Assembly: GCA_013203665.1 (NCBI GenBank) | Contig: JABMPU010000088.1 | Location: 1 to 59,517, forward strand | Direction of reading: 5' to 3' | Source: Armatimonadota bacterium | GTDB taxonomy: Bacteria > Cloacimonadota > Cloacimonadia > Cloacimonadales > TCS61 | DNA: 59,517 nt | Part shown: positions 8,114 through 17,355 of the stretch, piece after piece | Layout: every line of letters begins with the position of its first letter | Position numbering within the stretch: position 1 is the stretch's first letter | The notes under the pieces: generated by a model | Database searches by the model: none | Seen by the model: the letters and a program-made list of their open reading frames with translations, nothing else | Told to the model about the DNA's origin: nothing | Made by a program: the position numbers and the translations under genes

Positions 8114-10585
8114 TCACTTCCCAATCACAACTGTTGTTTTCTTTGCATATACTTTTTCAGATTCCCGTGATGTTGCTTCCATCAATACAATATAAACTCC
8201 GATAGGAAGATTCTTTCCATTATCTCCTCTCCCATCCCAGATCAAATCTCCCTCGCTTGCCTGAAGAGTTTGGTCAACTAATTTTTTCACGAGTCTTCCC
8301 TTCAAATCAAAAATCCGGATTGTAACCCGACTTAATTTTTCCGGTAATTTAAAGCTGAAAATTGTCCTTTCGCTCTGATATGGCGAGAATGGATTGGGAT
8401 TCACAGAAAGCTTCACATTAGATGGTAAGACTTGAACAAAAATACTATTTTGAGTTCCCGGAGTACACACATTAACCGCAGGTCCCCAGTTCTCCAGATT
8501 CGCTATTATTCTGGGATTTACCCTCTCGATCGAAATTCCTTTCAGGTCATCATTCCAATCCGAAATATAGAAGAAACTTTCAATCAGGTTATTACATTCA
8601 TCTATGATCGAGATTTGTTCTCCATTATTGGAAAGTGAGCTAAGTCCAGTAAAAATAGGAATATTTTCCAAATCGTAATTTGATTGTAAAAACTGGACAT
8701 CTTCGTTGGAATTTGTTACCAGGATATATTCATTATCTGAAAATGGAAGCGATAAAGTATCTTCATCTACAATAAGAAAGAACTCCTCCAAGGCAAATAT
8801 AAAATAGTTAATTTTCAATTCCAGCCATTCCGGTTCTTCTTCATTGGGATTGTACATAATTTCATTAACTACAAAAGGAAGAGCATTATTATTATAAAAA
8901 CTAAAATCAATATCATTGTACTCATTCAAATCTTCGATTGAAATTATTTCATATTTAAAAGTTGTGTAACCTATTGGAGTAATTTCTGTTATGAATGTAA
9001 AAAGAAGCGAATCAAAAATTGCAATTTCCTGCTGATAAATTTCAGTTTCAGCAATATCGTCATCTAAAATAATCGAACAAATAAAAACTGCATCTGTAAT
9101 ATTTTCCAGACCAATATTTTTAATAATAACAGAATGTTCGATTTGGTTTTGCAGAACTTCAAACCCGTCAGCAACAAGCTCCAAATCTTTTTCAAAAGGT
9201 AACATGCTGTTGGGTAAAGTCGGGGTCCCACCACTGGAGTCCTGACACACGTCCCAAACAATATTTTCATCGCTGAACGGATTAACTCTTTCGATTGAAA
9301 AATTCGTTGGGCAAATACTTCCTTCATAGGATGTAGAATCAAATTTAGTTTCATACTGATCTACCAACTTAAGACTTTCTTCTGTATTATTCAAAGCAGT
9401 CCAACTTTCGGCTTCTACAATTTTATCAGGATTGGCATCAGGATATATTTCTAAGAGTAAATTCTGGTCTAGGCACACAACCAGAAAATCCTGAGATTCG
9501 ATAGAGCCGGAAAAGCTGATTTGACCTTCGGAAGCATCGATTATTGCGAAGTTATCCACAAGATATCCACTATCGGAACGATTGAAGATTTCAATCCATT
9601 CCTGATTGCTCGCAACCGGCTTAAACATTACTTCGTTCAAAACCAGAGGAGAACTTCCAATTAAAATCGAATTTGATGCTGAATTGTTCTCTAAGTTATT
9701 ATCGAAAAGATAGTTAACTGTTATTTCGACAATATAATAACCTGCTGAGAATAAACCAAGCTCACAGAAAAAATCAATATAACTTTCAGGAAGAATTTCA
9801 GGTAAATCATAAATGTTGAAAAAGCTATTGTTAACAGTGATTTCCAAGCTTGCCGCTGAGTTATCCACAATTTCTGTGGATAAATTGAAAACCTCTGTTT
9901 CCAGCCATAAGATGCCCTCTATTTCAGTAATATTCAGTTCATAAATTGCCAAATCTACCGGGTATAAATTCGGTTCTCCAGGAGTTGGATTTTCACATTC
10001 AAAAAAATCAAGTTCACAGTTATTAGAATCTTCCCCATCATGTTTTCGAGCGAGAGAATTTCCCCCATCCACATCCGGAGCAAAATATTGTCCCGGAGAA
10101 GAAATATCATCAGGAAGATTGTTCGAATTTGGTGAATCATAGAGAACAGTATCGGTGTATTGACCATTAAAAGAAACTATCCTGATTCCATCGGTTGCAG
10201 TTCCTCCATTTTGGAAGGCGAGATCAGCAGTGAGATCAGTATTGGAAACAAACTCTTCTCCGATCAGAAAATAAGAATGAGGCGCAATCGAATATCCTGA
10301 AAAAAGTTCAAAGGCATAAACAAGTCCAAATTGAATTCCAGCTTTTTGGATCATCCAGCTACTTAGATTTACAGATTGTTCTCCCGCATTATATAGTTCA
10401 ATCCATTCATAACCTGTATCTGCTCCTGTTGGATCGTATAATACTTCATTTATTACGATATTTTGAGATACTAATAATGTGCTTATGGAGATAAAAATTA
10501 AAATAAAGATAAAGATAAATCGATTAATGTTATATTGTTTAACTAAAGAAATAATTTCAGCAATTTGTTGTTTTCTATTATCCAT
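8114..10585 (-). CDS. Large secreted lamin-tail-domain protein with C-terminal FlgD-like sorting domain
   Basis: The 823-residue exported protein has a hydrophobic signal segment at about 22-40. Three lamin-tail-domain-like modules follow, each opening with the same theme: VINEVLYDPTGADTGYEWIEL (about 44-64), LNEVMFKPVASNQEWIEIF (mid-protein) and VVNEIMYNPNEEEPEWLEL (later). Between them are CARDB-like beta regions. The last 90 residues (VNPNPFSP, IRIFDLKGRLVKKL, WDGRGDNGKNLPIGVYIV) form the FlgD-like Ig module that many FCB bacteria use as a sorting or anchoring tail on surface proteins. Function is probably extracellular and adhesive or structural; no enzyme motif is visible. The export system is not in this window. 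Confidence 0.85.
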   Translation of the reverse strand: MDNRKQQIAEIISLVKQYNINRFIFIFILIFISISTLLVSQNIVINEVLYDPTGADTGYEWIELYNAGEQSVNLSSWMIQKAGIQFGLVYAFELFSGYSIAPHSYFLIGEEFVSNTDLTADLAFQNGGTATDGIRIVSFNGQYTDTVLYDSPNSNNLPDDISSPGQYFAPDVDGGNSLARKHDGEDSNNCELDFFECENPTPGEPNLYPVDLAIYELNITEIEGILWLETEVFNLSTEIVDNSAASLEITVNNSFFNIYDLPEILPESYIDFFCELGLFSAGYYIVEITVNYLFDNNLENNSASNSILIGSSPLVLNEVMFKPVASNQEWIEIFNRSDSGYLVDNFAIIDASEGQISFSGSIESQDFLVVCLDQNLLLEIYPDANPDKIVEAESWTALNNTEESLKLVDQYETKFDSTSYEGSICPTNFSIERVNPFSDENIVWDVCQDSSGGTPTLPNSMLPFEKDLELVADGFEVLQNQIEHSVIIKNIGLENITDAVFICSIILDDDIAETEIYQQEIAIFDSLLFTFITEITPIGYTTFKYEIISIEDLNEYNDIDFSFYNNNALPFVVNEIMYNPNEEEPEWLELKINYFIFALEEFFLIVDEDTLSLPFSDNEYILVTNSNEDVQFLQSNYDLENIPIFTGLSSLSNNGEQISIIDECNNLIESFFYISDWNDDLKGISIERVNPRIIANLENWGPAVNVCTPGTQNSIFVQVLPSNVKLSVNPNPFSPYQSERTIFSFKLPEKLSRVTIRIFDLKGRLVKKLVDQTLQASEGDLIWDGRGDNGKNLPIGVYIVLMEATSRESEKVYAKKTTVVIGK

Positions 10586-10634
10586 AAATACCTTTAACGT
10601 TTATAAATTTAAAGTAAATAATACTTGGAAAACG

Positions 10635-12182
10635 TCAATATTTAAATATATCATCAATAATATCTAAAGGAATTATCGATGCCGGCTTCCTGTTTTTTGC
10701 TAATTTCTCTGCTGTTTTCCCCATCAGGAAGGAAGCTGATATTGCGGCATCTTTAAGAGACAATTTCTGTCCTAAAAAAGAAACAATAATGCCGGCAAGA
10801 ACATCCCCGCTTCCTCCTGTGGAAAGCCCGTCATTACCAGAAATATCAAAAATAAATTCTTTTCCGTCAGCAAAAATCGTGGTAGCGCTTTTCAATAAAA
10901 CACAACATTTATATTTTTGAGTAAATCTTTCTAACGCTTTGAGAGGATCAGCTAAAATTTCTGGAATCGATTTATGGGAAAGCCTGGCAAATTCTCCAAT
11001 ATGAGGCGTAAGAATGAACGGTTTATCCATAACCAATTTTAAAATATCTTTATTTTCAGATAATAAATTCAAAGCATCAGCGTCTAAAATCGCAGGTTTT
11101 TCCCAATTCTGCAAAACAAAATTTATCAGCTCTTTTGCTTTGAGAGTCGTGCCCATTCCGGGTCCAATCAGAAGAACATCCATTGTGTTTAGCTTTTTGA
11201 AAAATTCGTCAAAACCCTCTATAATTGAATAAGTCATCACTTCCAAAAGTTGCGTTTCGAAAATCAGATCCATCTCTTTGGGATGAAAGAGAGTTATTAA
11301 TCCTGCTCCGGAACGCAATGCTGCTCTGCATGCCATTATTGCTGCTCCGGAAAAACCGGGAGAGCCGGCAATAATTCCAACTCTGCCGTAATGTCCTTTA
11401 TGGGAAAGTGGAAACCGTTTTGGATATTTCACATTCTGGTCGGTAATAAGTTTTGTTTTAGGAGGAAACTTCTCATAGAGTTCATCTGAAATTCCAATAT
11501 CAATAACTTTTACAATTCCGCTTTTTTCTCTTCCTTTTTCTATATAATGTCCATATTTATAAGCAGCCATTGTAAGCGTGAAATCTGCATTTACAGCAAC
11601 TTCTGCCTGTCCGGTATTCGCATTGACTCCGCTGGCAATATCAATTGCAACAACTAGCTTGCCGGAGTTATTTATCTTATCAATTATGTCTGCTCTCCAT
11701 CCTCGCACAGCTCCCTGCAAGCCAACACCGAAAATGGCATCTACAATTAAATCAAACTCCGAAAGATCATTCAGTTCTTCAGTATTCTCAACACTTACAA
11801 TTTCAATTTGAAGTTCTTCACAAGACTCATAATTTTCGAAAGTTTCAGGACTCATTTTTTCAGTGCTTCCAAGCAAAAATACTTTTGGAAAATATTTCCA
11901 ATTCTTAAGATAGCGAGCAATAACAAAACCATCTCCTCCGTTATTACCGCTGCCGCAAAAAACAGCCACATTAAACCTTGAAAAGGTCTCTTTCTCCAGA
12001 TTCTTCTCGCTTGACCCTTTCAAGGTTTCTTCCATATTCCCGGGATAGCTTAATAATTCATTTATGATAAACTCCGCACATCCTTTTCCTGCTTTTTCCA
12101 TTAACTCCTTGCCGGGAATACCGATTTTTTCAATTGTATATTTATCCAAAAAATACATCTCTTCACGTGAAAGGATATACAT
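10635..12182 (-). CDS. nnrDE: Bifunctional NAD(P)H-hydrate epimerase / ADP-dependent dehydratase
   Basis: This 515-residue fusion repairs hydrated NADH and NADPH. The N-terminal YjeF_N epimerase half carries GSGNNGGDGFVIARYL and DAIFGVGLQG; the C-terminal ribokinase-like dehydratase half carries YGRVGIIAGSPGFSGAA, LIGPGMGT, LDADAL, LTPHIGEF and GGSGDVLAGI. Length is as expected for the fused form. The start at 12182 is decided by GGAGGAA a few bases upstream and by its place one base past the stop of the histidine kinase gene (12184), which makes it translationally coupled; a longer in-frame start at 12209 would overlap the kinase. It is the last gene of the operon that begins near 16449. Confidence 0.95.
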   Translation of the reverse strand: MYILSREEMYFLDKYTIEKIGIPGKELMEKAGKGCAEFIINELLSYPGNMEETLKGSSEKNLEKETFSRFNVAVFCGSGNNGGDGFVIARYLKNWKYFPKVFLLGSTEKMSPETFENYESCEELQIEIVSVENTEELNDLSEFDLIVDAIFGVGLQGAVRGWRADIIDKINNSGKLVVAIDIASGVNANTGQAEVAVNADFTLTMAAYKYGHYIEKGREKSGIVKVIDIGISDELYEKFPPKTKLITDQNVKYPKRFPLSHKGHYGRVGIIAGSPGFSGAAIMACRAALRSGAGLITLFHPKEMDLIFETQLLEVMTYSIIEGFDEFFKKLNTMDVLLIGPGMGTTLKAKELINFVLQNWEKPAILDADALNLLSENKDILKLVMDKPFILTPHIGEFARLSHKSIPEILADPLKALERFTQKYKCCVLLKSATTIFADGKEFIFDISGNDGLSTGGSGDVLAGIIVSFLGQKLSLKDAAISASFLMGKTAEKLAKNRKPASIIPLDIIDDIFKY

Positions 12183-12183
12183 C

Positions 12184-13419
12184 TTATTCCTCCGGTAACA
12201 CGATTTCAAACGTGGTCCCTTTATTTATTTCGCTTTCCAAAACACGAATTTTCCCGTTATGATATTCTTCGATTATGCGTTTTGCCAAGCTGAGTCCAAG
12301 CCCCCAGCCACGTTTTTTGCTAGTTATTCCGGGTACAAAAACCTGTTTATACATAGATTTTTGCATTCCCGTGCCTTCGTCTTTGATGCGGATATATGCT
12401 TTCCTATTTAAACTAAAAGCTGTGATTGCAATTTCTCCAGCATTATTTTGCATCGCGTCAATACTGTTTTTTATAATATTCTCCAAAGTCCACTTTATCA
12501 GATCCGGATCGATTTTGATTTCTTTATTTTCAATCTCACTCTCAAACTTAATAGTTATTTTTTTAGAAATACTTGGCAATCTTTTTTTAAAAAGCTCTAC
12601 TGTTTCCAGAATTGTATCATGCAGATTCGTCTTCTGATGAATCAATATTGAGCCGACTTTGCCAAACCTGGAAGCAATTTTATTAAGCCTGTCAATGTCT
12701 GCATTCATACATTGCAGTATTTCCTGCATTTTCGGATCATCTTTCTTTTCCTGTAATTTCAAAGAAAGAATATTCAGCCATCCTCCCAAAGAAGATAAAG
12801 GCGTGCCAAACTGATGTGCTGTTTCTTTTGCCAAACCTACCCAGATGATATCACGTTCATTTTTCTTAAGAATTATCACGCCATAAATTCCCAAAAACAC
12901 AAAAATTATTATTAAAGAAATCTCAATGTACGGCATCATCTTCAGCATTTGTATTGCCCTGGTTTCCCCGTAATAAAAATACGCCATAACTTCATCACTA
13001 TTCAAGTCGTATTTTAACGGAATAATGTGTTTTTGTCCTGCCATTTTTCTCATTTTTTTCCTGATAATCTTCTGCTGCTTTATATCTAATTTGGAAAATT
13101 GTATATTTTCTATACCGATGTTTTCCCAGGAAAATGGCACATTTGAACTATCTGCAAAAATCGTGGGATAATCGACTCGCGGCATAATTTCTTCGATCAC
13201 ATACTGGCTGAGATACTGTTCCATGTTTACGTTGTCCGGCAAACCGATAAATTTTGAATAAAGGTCGGGAACCACCTGAACATCTTTGCGAATATTGGTG
13301 AGAAGAATATTTGTGTAAATGATGAAAAACATCAAGATAAATAAGCTTCCAACAACAAAATAAATTTTTAGAAATCTATTTCTTCTACTCGTTTTTTTTC
13401 GCAATATCCCAGATTTCAT
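12184..13419 (-). CDS. Membrane sensor histidine kinase
   Basis: The 411-residue protein has two membrane helices (about 17-40 and 164-186) around a roughly 120-residue extracytoplasmic sensor region with no recognised fold. The H-box is KETAHQFGTPLSSL, with His202 the predicted phosphorylation site. The HATPase domain has an N-box (NIIKNSIDAM), G1 (DEGTGM) and G2 (GWGLGLSLAKRI). It overlaps the mazG 3' end by 35 bp and has GGAG before the ATG. A receiver-only protein in the same operon (15073-15450), separated by two genes, is the obvious partner candidate. Signal unknown. Confidence 0.92.
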   Translation of the reverse strand: MKSGILRKKTSRRNRFLKIYFVVGSLFILMFFIIYTNILLTNIRKDVQVVPDLYSKFIGLPDNVNMEQYLSQYVIEEIMPRVDYPTIFADSSNVPFSWENIGIENIQFSKLDIKQQKIIRKKMRKMAGQKHIIPLKYDLNSDEVMAYFYYGETRAIQMLKMMPYIEISLIIIFVFLGIYGVIILKKNERDIIWVGLAKETAHQFGTPLSSLGGWLNILSLKLQEKKDDPKMQEILQCMNADIDRLNKIASRFGKVGSILIHQKTNLHDTILETVELFKKRLPSISKKITIKFESEIENKEIKIDPDLIKWTLENIIKNSIDAMQNNAGEIAITAFSLNRKAYIRIKDEGTGMQKSMYKQVFVPGITSKKRGWGLGLSLAKRIIEEYHNGKIRVLESEINKGTTFEIVLPEE

Positions 13420-14158
13420 CTAATTTCTCCAAACTGCTTTCAAACATATTTTTTCCGTTTTTTCTGAAGTGTTCTTCGATTTTTCTAAAACGTGTTTCAA
13501 ATTTTTTTATGGTTCTTTTAAGAGCAGATTCGGTATCAAATCCCAATTTGCGCGATATATTCACAATCGAGAAAAGTATATCTCCGAGTTCATTTTGCAT
13601 CTCTTCTGTATTATTATTTGTAAAAGCTTCTTCAAACTCATGAGTTTCTTCTTTGAGTTTTTCAATTGCAGGGAGCACATTTGGCCAATCGAATCCAACA
13701 GAAGCAGCTTTTTCCTGCATTCTTTGGGCGATTATCAGTGCTGGCATTGTTCTGGGAATTCCATCAATCGCTGAAAAGCGTGAGTGTTTTTTCTCCTCAA
13801 ATTTTATCCTTTCCCAATTCATTTTTACTTTATCTGCATTATCGCATTCTCCGTTCCCAAAAACATGCGGATGACGTCGAATGAGTTTATCATTTATTTT
13901 TTTTAGAATATCCTCCAGCTCAAACCTGTTATTCTCTTTTGCTATCTGCGTCTGCATAATAATATGAAGCAAAATATCGCCAAGTTCTTCAGCCAGATGT
14001 TCATAATTTTTGTTTTCAATTGCTTCGATGGATTCATAGAGTTCTTCAATAAAATTGGGAATCAAAGATTCGTGCGTCTGTTTAATGTCCCACGGGCAGC
14101 CCTTTTCAGGATCACGAAGTTTTCCGATGATTTCAACTAACCTGTCAAATTCCTTCAT
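13385..14158 (-). CDS. mazG: Nucleoside triphosphate pyrophosphohydrolase MazG
   Basis: At 257 residues this matches the usual two-domain MazG that cleaves NTPs and dNTPs to monophosphates and pyrophosphate, a house-cleaning function. The first domain starts LRDPEKGCPWDIKQTHESL and has the acidic helix pattern EELYESIEA and EELGDILLH; the second has KEETHEFEEA and NELGDILFS. RRHPHVFG is the conserved linker motif. GAGGAAA precedes the ATG. The first bases overlap the peptidase gene upstream, and the last overlap the kinase gene, so the three are tightly linked in one operon. Confidence 0.95.
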   Translation of the reverse strand: MKEFDRLVEIIGKLRDPEKGCPWDIKQTHESLIPNFIEELYESIEAIENKNYEHLAEELGDILLHIIMQTQIAKENNRFELEDILKKINDKLIRRHPHVFGNGECDNADKVKMNWERIKFEEKKHSRFSAIDGIPRTMPALIIAQRMQEKAASVGFDWPNVLPAIEKLKEETHEFEEAFTNNNTEEMQNELGDILFSIVNISRKLGFDTESALKRTIKKFETRFRKIEEHFRKNGKNMFESSLEKLDEIWDIAKKNE

Positions 14159-14996
14159 CTGTTTCCTCTTTCACAGCAATTTCTCGTTCCCATCTTTCTT
14201 TAATTATCCTGTTTCTAATTTTCTTTCTGACCACTCCAATAATAAGAATCAAAGGCAAAACACCCCAGATAATTCCGGTAGATGCCAATAATATTTCTGC
14301 TCTAAAATGAGTTTTGGAATACTCCTCAAAAAAGGCAGAGAAGTCTTTTGGCGTAAAGTAAAAACTTTTCAGAAATGCAGAATCAAAATTCCTGTTTGGA
14401 AAAGAATGGTCCCACAACCTATAAAATTCCTTTCTTCTGTGATTGTAAAGATATTTTACTGCCAGACCGGATTTGGCATAAAAACTTTCCCATTCAATCC
14501 GGTTTTTAGGATAATGGTATTTCATTCTCTCTAAAGAACGTGAATTTCCAAAAATATAATTTTTTATAAAATTAAACTCTCTGTCTATTCCCAGATCATT
14601 GGAAAAAAAAACAGCCATTCCCTCATTGAACCAGAGTGGGGGATTCTTCCAGAAATGATTTACAAAATGATGAATATATTCGTGCAGCAGAATTCTGCGA
14701 AGCGCTGCCAGGCTTTTTAGATTTTTGGGATTTTTTATATAAATCGTTTTATTGCGGTTATTGTAAAATGCCAAACTGAATTCCATTATTTTCGAGCTTT
14801 TATCGGTCCAGTTTTGATATTCTTTTTCATCAGGAGCAATAAAAACAACCACAGGAATATCTAAATATGCTCCCGCTTTTTTCTGAAAATTCTGAATATC
14901 ATTATCAAAAATGAAAGCGATATTTCGTGCTATTTGCAGGTCTTTCTGATCAGCAAAAAGGAGAATATTCTCAAAAGCAACTTTTTCATATTTCAA
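14145..14996 (-). CDS. MA-type zinc peptidase with C-terminal membrane anchor
   Basis: The gluzincin motif HEYIHH (His105, Glu106, His109) is followed by NEGMAVF with Glu125 as likely third zinc ligand: a Peptidase_MA-like fold. A membrane helix at about 241-262 and a basic tail end the protein. The start is unsettled. The only standard start is TTG at 14996, but the open frame runs on upstream and codes a convincing signal peptide (KLLFNIFFLFFLCSS) at about 15000-15054 without any ATG, GTG or TTG in frame before the frame closes inside the receiver gene. A rare start (CTG or ATT) or a sequence error is likely. With the peptide included, the catalytic domain would be outside the cytoplasm. 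Confidence 0.8.
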   Translation of the reverse strand: MKYEKVAFENILLFADQKDLQIARNIAFIFDNDIQNFQKKAGAYLDIPVVVFIAPDEKEYQNWTDKSSKIMEFSLAFYNNRNKTIYIKNPKNLKSLAALRRILLHEYIHHFVNHFWKNPPLWFNEGMAVFFSNDLGIDREFNFIKNYIFGNSRSLERMKYHYPKNRIEWESFYAKSGLAVKYLYNHRRKEFYRLWDHSFPNRNFDSAFLKSFYFTPKDFSAFFEEYSKTHFRAEILLASTGIIWGVLPLILIIGVVRKKIRNRIIKERWEREIAVKEETDEGI

Positions 14997-15072
14997 ATTA
15001 TTCGATAACAGATTTGATGAACACAGGAAAAATAGAAAAAAAATATTAAATAGAAGTTTGGAGGGTTTCGTG

Positions 15073-15450
15073 CTATTCTCCAGCGAGTCTTTTTTTTATC
15101 AGCGCGTTTAATTTATCAATGTCAAAAGGTTTGAAAACAACATCCTGCAAACCATCTTTTCTTGATTTCACAACAATGTGTTCCGGGTCATAACCGAAAC
15201 CTGTCATCATTATTATAGGCAGGTTTTCGTCGTATTCTTTTGTGCGCGAATAGAGTTCATATCCATCCATATCCGGCATGGCAATATCTGTAAGCAGAAG
15301 ATCGATCCCTCCTTCCATGATAATGCTTAAAGCTTCATAACCGCTGTTTCTACAGATGACTTTGAAATTTTTGTAGCACTCTTCCAATTCCATCTTAAGA
15401 AATTCTGTTACGGATTTTTCATCATCTACAATTAATATTTTTGAGGACAT
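15073..15450 (-). CDS. Single-domain response regulator (CheY-like receiver)
   Basis: The 125 residues are one receiver domain and nothing else. Asp9 and Asp10 form the acidic pocket, Asp55 in LLTDIAMPDMDG is the phosphorylation site, MMTG gives the conserved Thr, and KPFDID the conserved Lys. With no output domain it must act by protein contact or as a phosphorelay step. The likely kinase is coded downstream in the same operon (12184-13419). It starts 30 bp after the UvrC-like gene. Confidence 0.93.
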   Translation of the reverse strand: MSSKILIVDDEKSVTEFLKMELEECYKNFKVICRNSGYEALSIIMEGGIDLLLTDIAMPDMDGYELYSRTKEYDENLPIIMMTGFGYDPEHIVVKSRKDGLQDVVFKPFDIDKLNALIKKRLAGE

Positions 15451-15480
15451 AACTTTACCATTTACAATTACTAATGAAAC

Positions 15481-16449
15481 CTAAATTCCTTCGTTTATTT
15501 TTAAAACTGACTTTTTAAGAATCTCATTAATTTTTTCAAGTTTATTTTTTTTCAGATGCTGATAGATTATCCAGCGTTCTGTAAACTGATTCTTTTCATG
15601 AGCCAAATATTCGTTATCTCTATACTCAATATTAACTTCTGGGAAATATGTTTGTTTGCCATCTTTAACGACTTTTAAAAGCATTCCGTTTTTTATTTCA
15701 AAAGTAATTTTATTCTCAGAAAAATTTATATTCACGTTTTTCGTAACATGGAAAAATTCTAGAAAATCATAATATTTCAGAATTATTTCTTCTTGCTTTT
15801 TTAGAATTTCAGCTTTTTCAAATTGAAGGGTATCGAATAATTTTTCCTGTTTTTTCTTAATTTTGTTTATCACTGTTTCATTTGGTTGCAGATAGGATTC
15901 TCTGATAATTTCTCGGATTTTCCTGTTTTCCTCTACGCACCATCCAGAGCACTTATTTACTTTTAACCTTATGCAGGGATAATTTTTTTCTTCACAAGCA
16001 GGAAATCCAAAAACTGTTCCAAATGTATCGATTAGATCAAAAAGAAAGAACCTGTCCTGAAACGGTCCGATGTAATAAAGATTGTTTTGTGTGTTTTCTG
16101 TGACATTAAAGAATGGAACACGATTAGAATCGATTCCAAGATAAACATAATCTTCATAAGGTTTTATCTGTTGATTGAACTCAGGATTTTCTTTATTTAA
16201 ATACGTTTTTTCTTTAACAAGTGCCTCGAAAAGAGTTGAAGTTTTTTTGTAAGAAATTGTTTTGGTTAAAGAGATCATCTTGAAAATGACTTTGTTTTCG
16301 AGCTTTTTAGTCAGCAATATGTCTAAAGTCTTTTTCAGGTTGGATGCTTTCCTGATAAACAGATTTTTATGAGAATCTGAAAATATAAAAACACCTGAAC
16401 TTTCAGGAATTTTTTGATTTTTTAAATCCTTTTTAACAAACTCTGTCAT
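15481..16449 (-). CDS. UvrC-like protein with degenerate GIY-YIG domain and no RNase H half
   Basis: The 322 residues match the N-terminal half of UvrC or Cho. A GIY-YIG-like start is present (SSGVFIFSDSHKNLFIRKA, about 18-36) but the YVGKA core reads FIRKA and the usual catalytic Arg is not in place. The next part, YYIGPFQDRFFLFDLIDTF through CIRLKVNKCSGWCVEE, is the Cys-containing UvrC middle region, followed by a UVR/coiled segment near 195-230. The C-terminal endonuclease half of UvrC is absent. It may be a non-catalytic DNA-repair accessory or the GIY-YIG half of a DnaQ-UvrC-type protein. First gene of the operon running to 10635. Confidence 0.75.
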   Translation of the reverse strand: MTEFVKKDLKNQKIPESSGVFIFSDSHKNLFIRKASNLKKTLDILLTKKLENKVIFKMISLTKTISYKKTSTLFEALVKEKTYLNKENPEFNQQIKPYEDYVYLGIDSNRVPFFNVTENTQNNLYYIGPFQDRFFLFDLIDTFGTVFGFPACEEKNYPCIRLKVNKCSGWCVEENRKIREIIRESYLQPNETVINKIKKKQEKLFDTLQFEKAEILKKQEEIILKYYDFLEFFHVTKNVNINFSENKITFEIKNGMLLKVVKDGKQTYFPEVNIEYRDNEYLAHEKNQFTERWIIYQHLKKNKLEKINEILKKSVLKINEGI

Positions 16450-16509
16450 GCAGGTTAATGTTTAATTGAGATTTGGAATGTCAATGAAAATGCATCAAAG
16501 ATTTATTTT

Positions 16510-17211
16510 TTATAATTTCTGTATTACTATGAAGGTAAGATACTCAACAAAGTCGTGTTTAATTGGAGCATTTAAAAATTCCCGGACACAATATCTGCTT
16601 GCACCCCAACTAGTAATCAAATAAAGCAATTGAACGAGGTCAGCACCAAACGGGTCGAGTTCAGATGTTCTAAATGGTTCATCTACCGAACTGTGTTCCA
16701 GAATACAAAGACCTCCCCTTTTCAGACAACTTAACCACGAGTTAAGGCATTTCTGCGGATCATAACTATGATCAAACGAATTACTGTAAATAAAATCTGT
16801 GGCATTTATCCACTCCGGTTTGGTTTCATGAAAATCCCATTGAATTGTATAAGGAAATTGTTCTGCTGTATCGGAAATCTCCGTTCCAATAACTTCACAA
16901 TTTAGATGTTTCCTGAACCATTCTTGTTCTTTTCCTCTTCGAGTTCCATGACAAATTCCAAATTTGGGTTGTCCTGTAATTTTCTTTATGTAATTAGAAA
17001 GAAAAATAATATTCTCTTCAATTGACCAAATTACATTTATTTTAAGTTTATTGCCCTCTGTTTGGACTTGTTTATACCAATCGTAATCAAACGAACCATC
17101 CTTTTTTATGTATTTATAAAGCTTGAAGCCTGGTCTGTCGATTATTACAGGAATCCTTCTAATTTCATAACCGTATTTCACTAAAAATTTTCTTATTATT
17201 TTTTTAAACAT
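16510..17211 (-). CDS. SAM-dependent methyltransferase-like protein (copy 2 of tandem pair)
   Basis: A 233-residue class I methyltransferase-like protein. The Rossmann core is seen as FGICHGTRRGKEQEWF (glycine-poor loop I), EVIGTEISDTA (acidic end of strand 2), DFIYSNSFDHSYDP and KRGGLCILEHSS. The first 60 residues (RPGFKLYKYIKKDGSFDY) are shared with the neighbouring gene and are not part of the core. Roughly two thirds of residues match the product of 17356-18066, so the pair arose by tandem duplication. GAGG sits upstream of the ATG. Substrate unknown; similar proteins occur in sugar or lipid modification loci. Confidence 0.8.
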   Translation of the reverse strand: MFKKIIRKFLVKYGYEIRRIPVIIDRPGFKLYKYIKKDGSFDYDWYKQVQTEGNKLKINVIWSIEENIIFLSNYIKKITGQPKFGICHGTRRGKEQEWFRKHLNCEVIGTEISDTAEQFPYTIQWDFHETKPEWINATDFIYSNSFDHSYDPQKCLNSWLSCLKRGGLCILEHSSVDEPFRTSELDPFGADLVQLLYLITSWGASRYCVREFLNAPIKHDFVEYLTFIVIQKL

Positions 17212-17355
17212 AAAATAATTCCTCTCAATATATTCGGGGCTTTCTGATCTCTGAAATCTTTTTTGTAAACTTTATCATGCAGTTCAATGTTTCTTCAAGA
17301 TTATAAATGTCAATAAAAAAGGAAACTAAGCTCCGAAGATAAAATTTCAAAGGGT

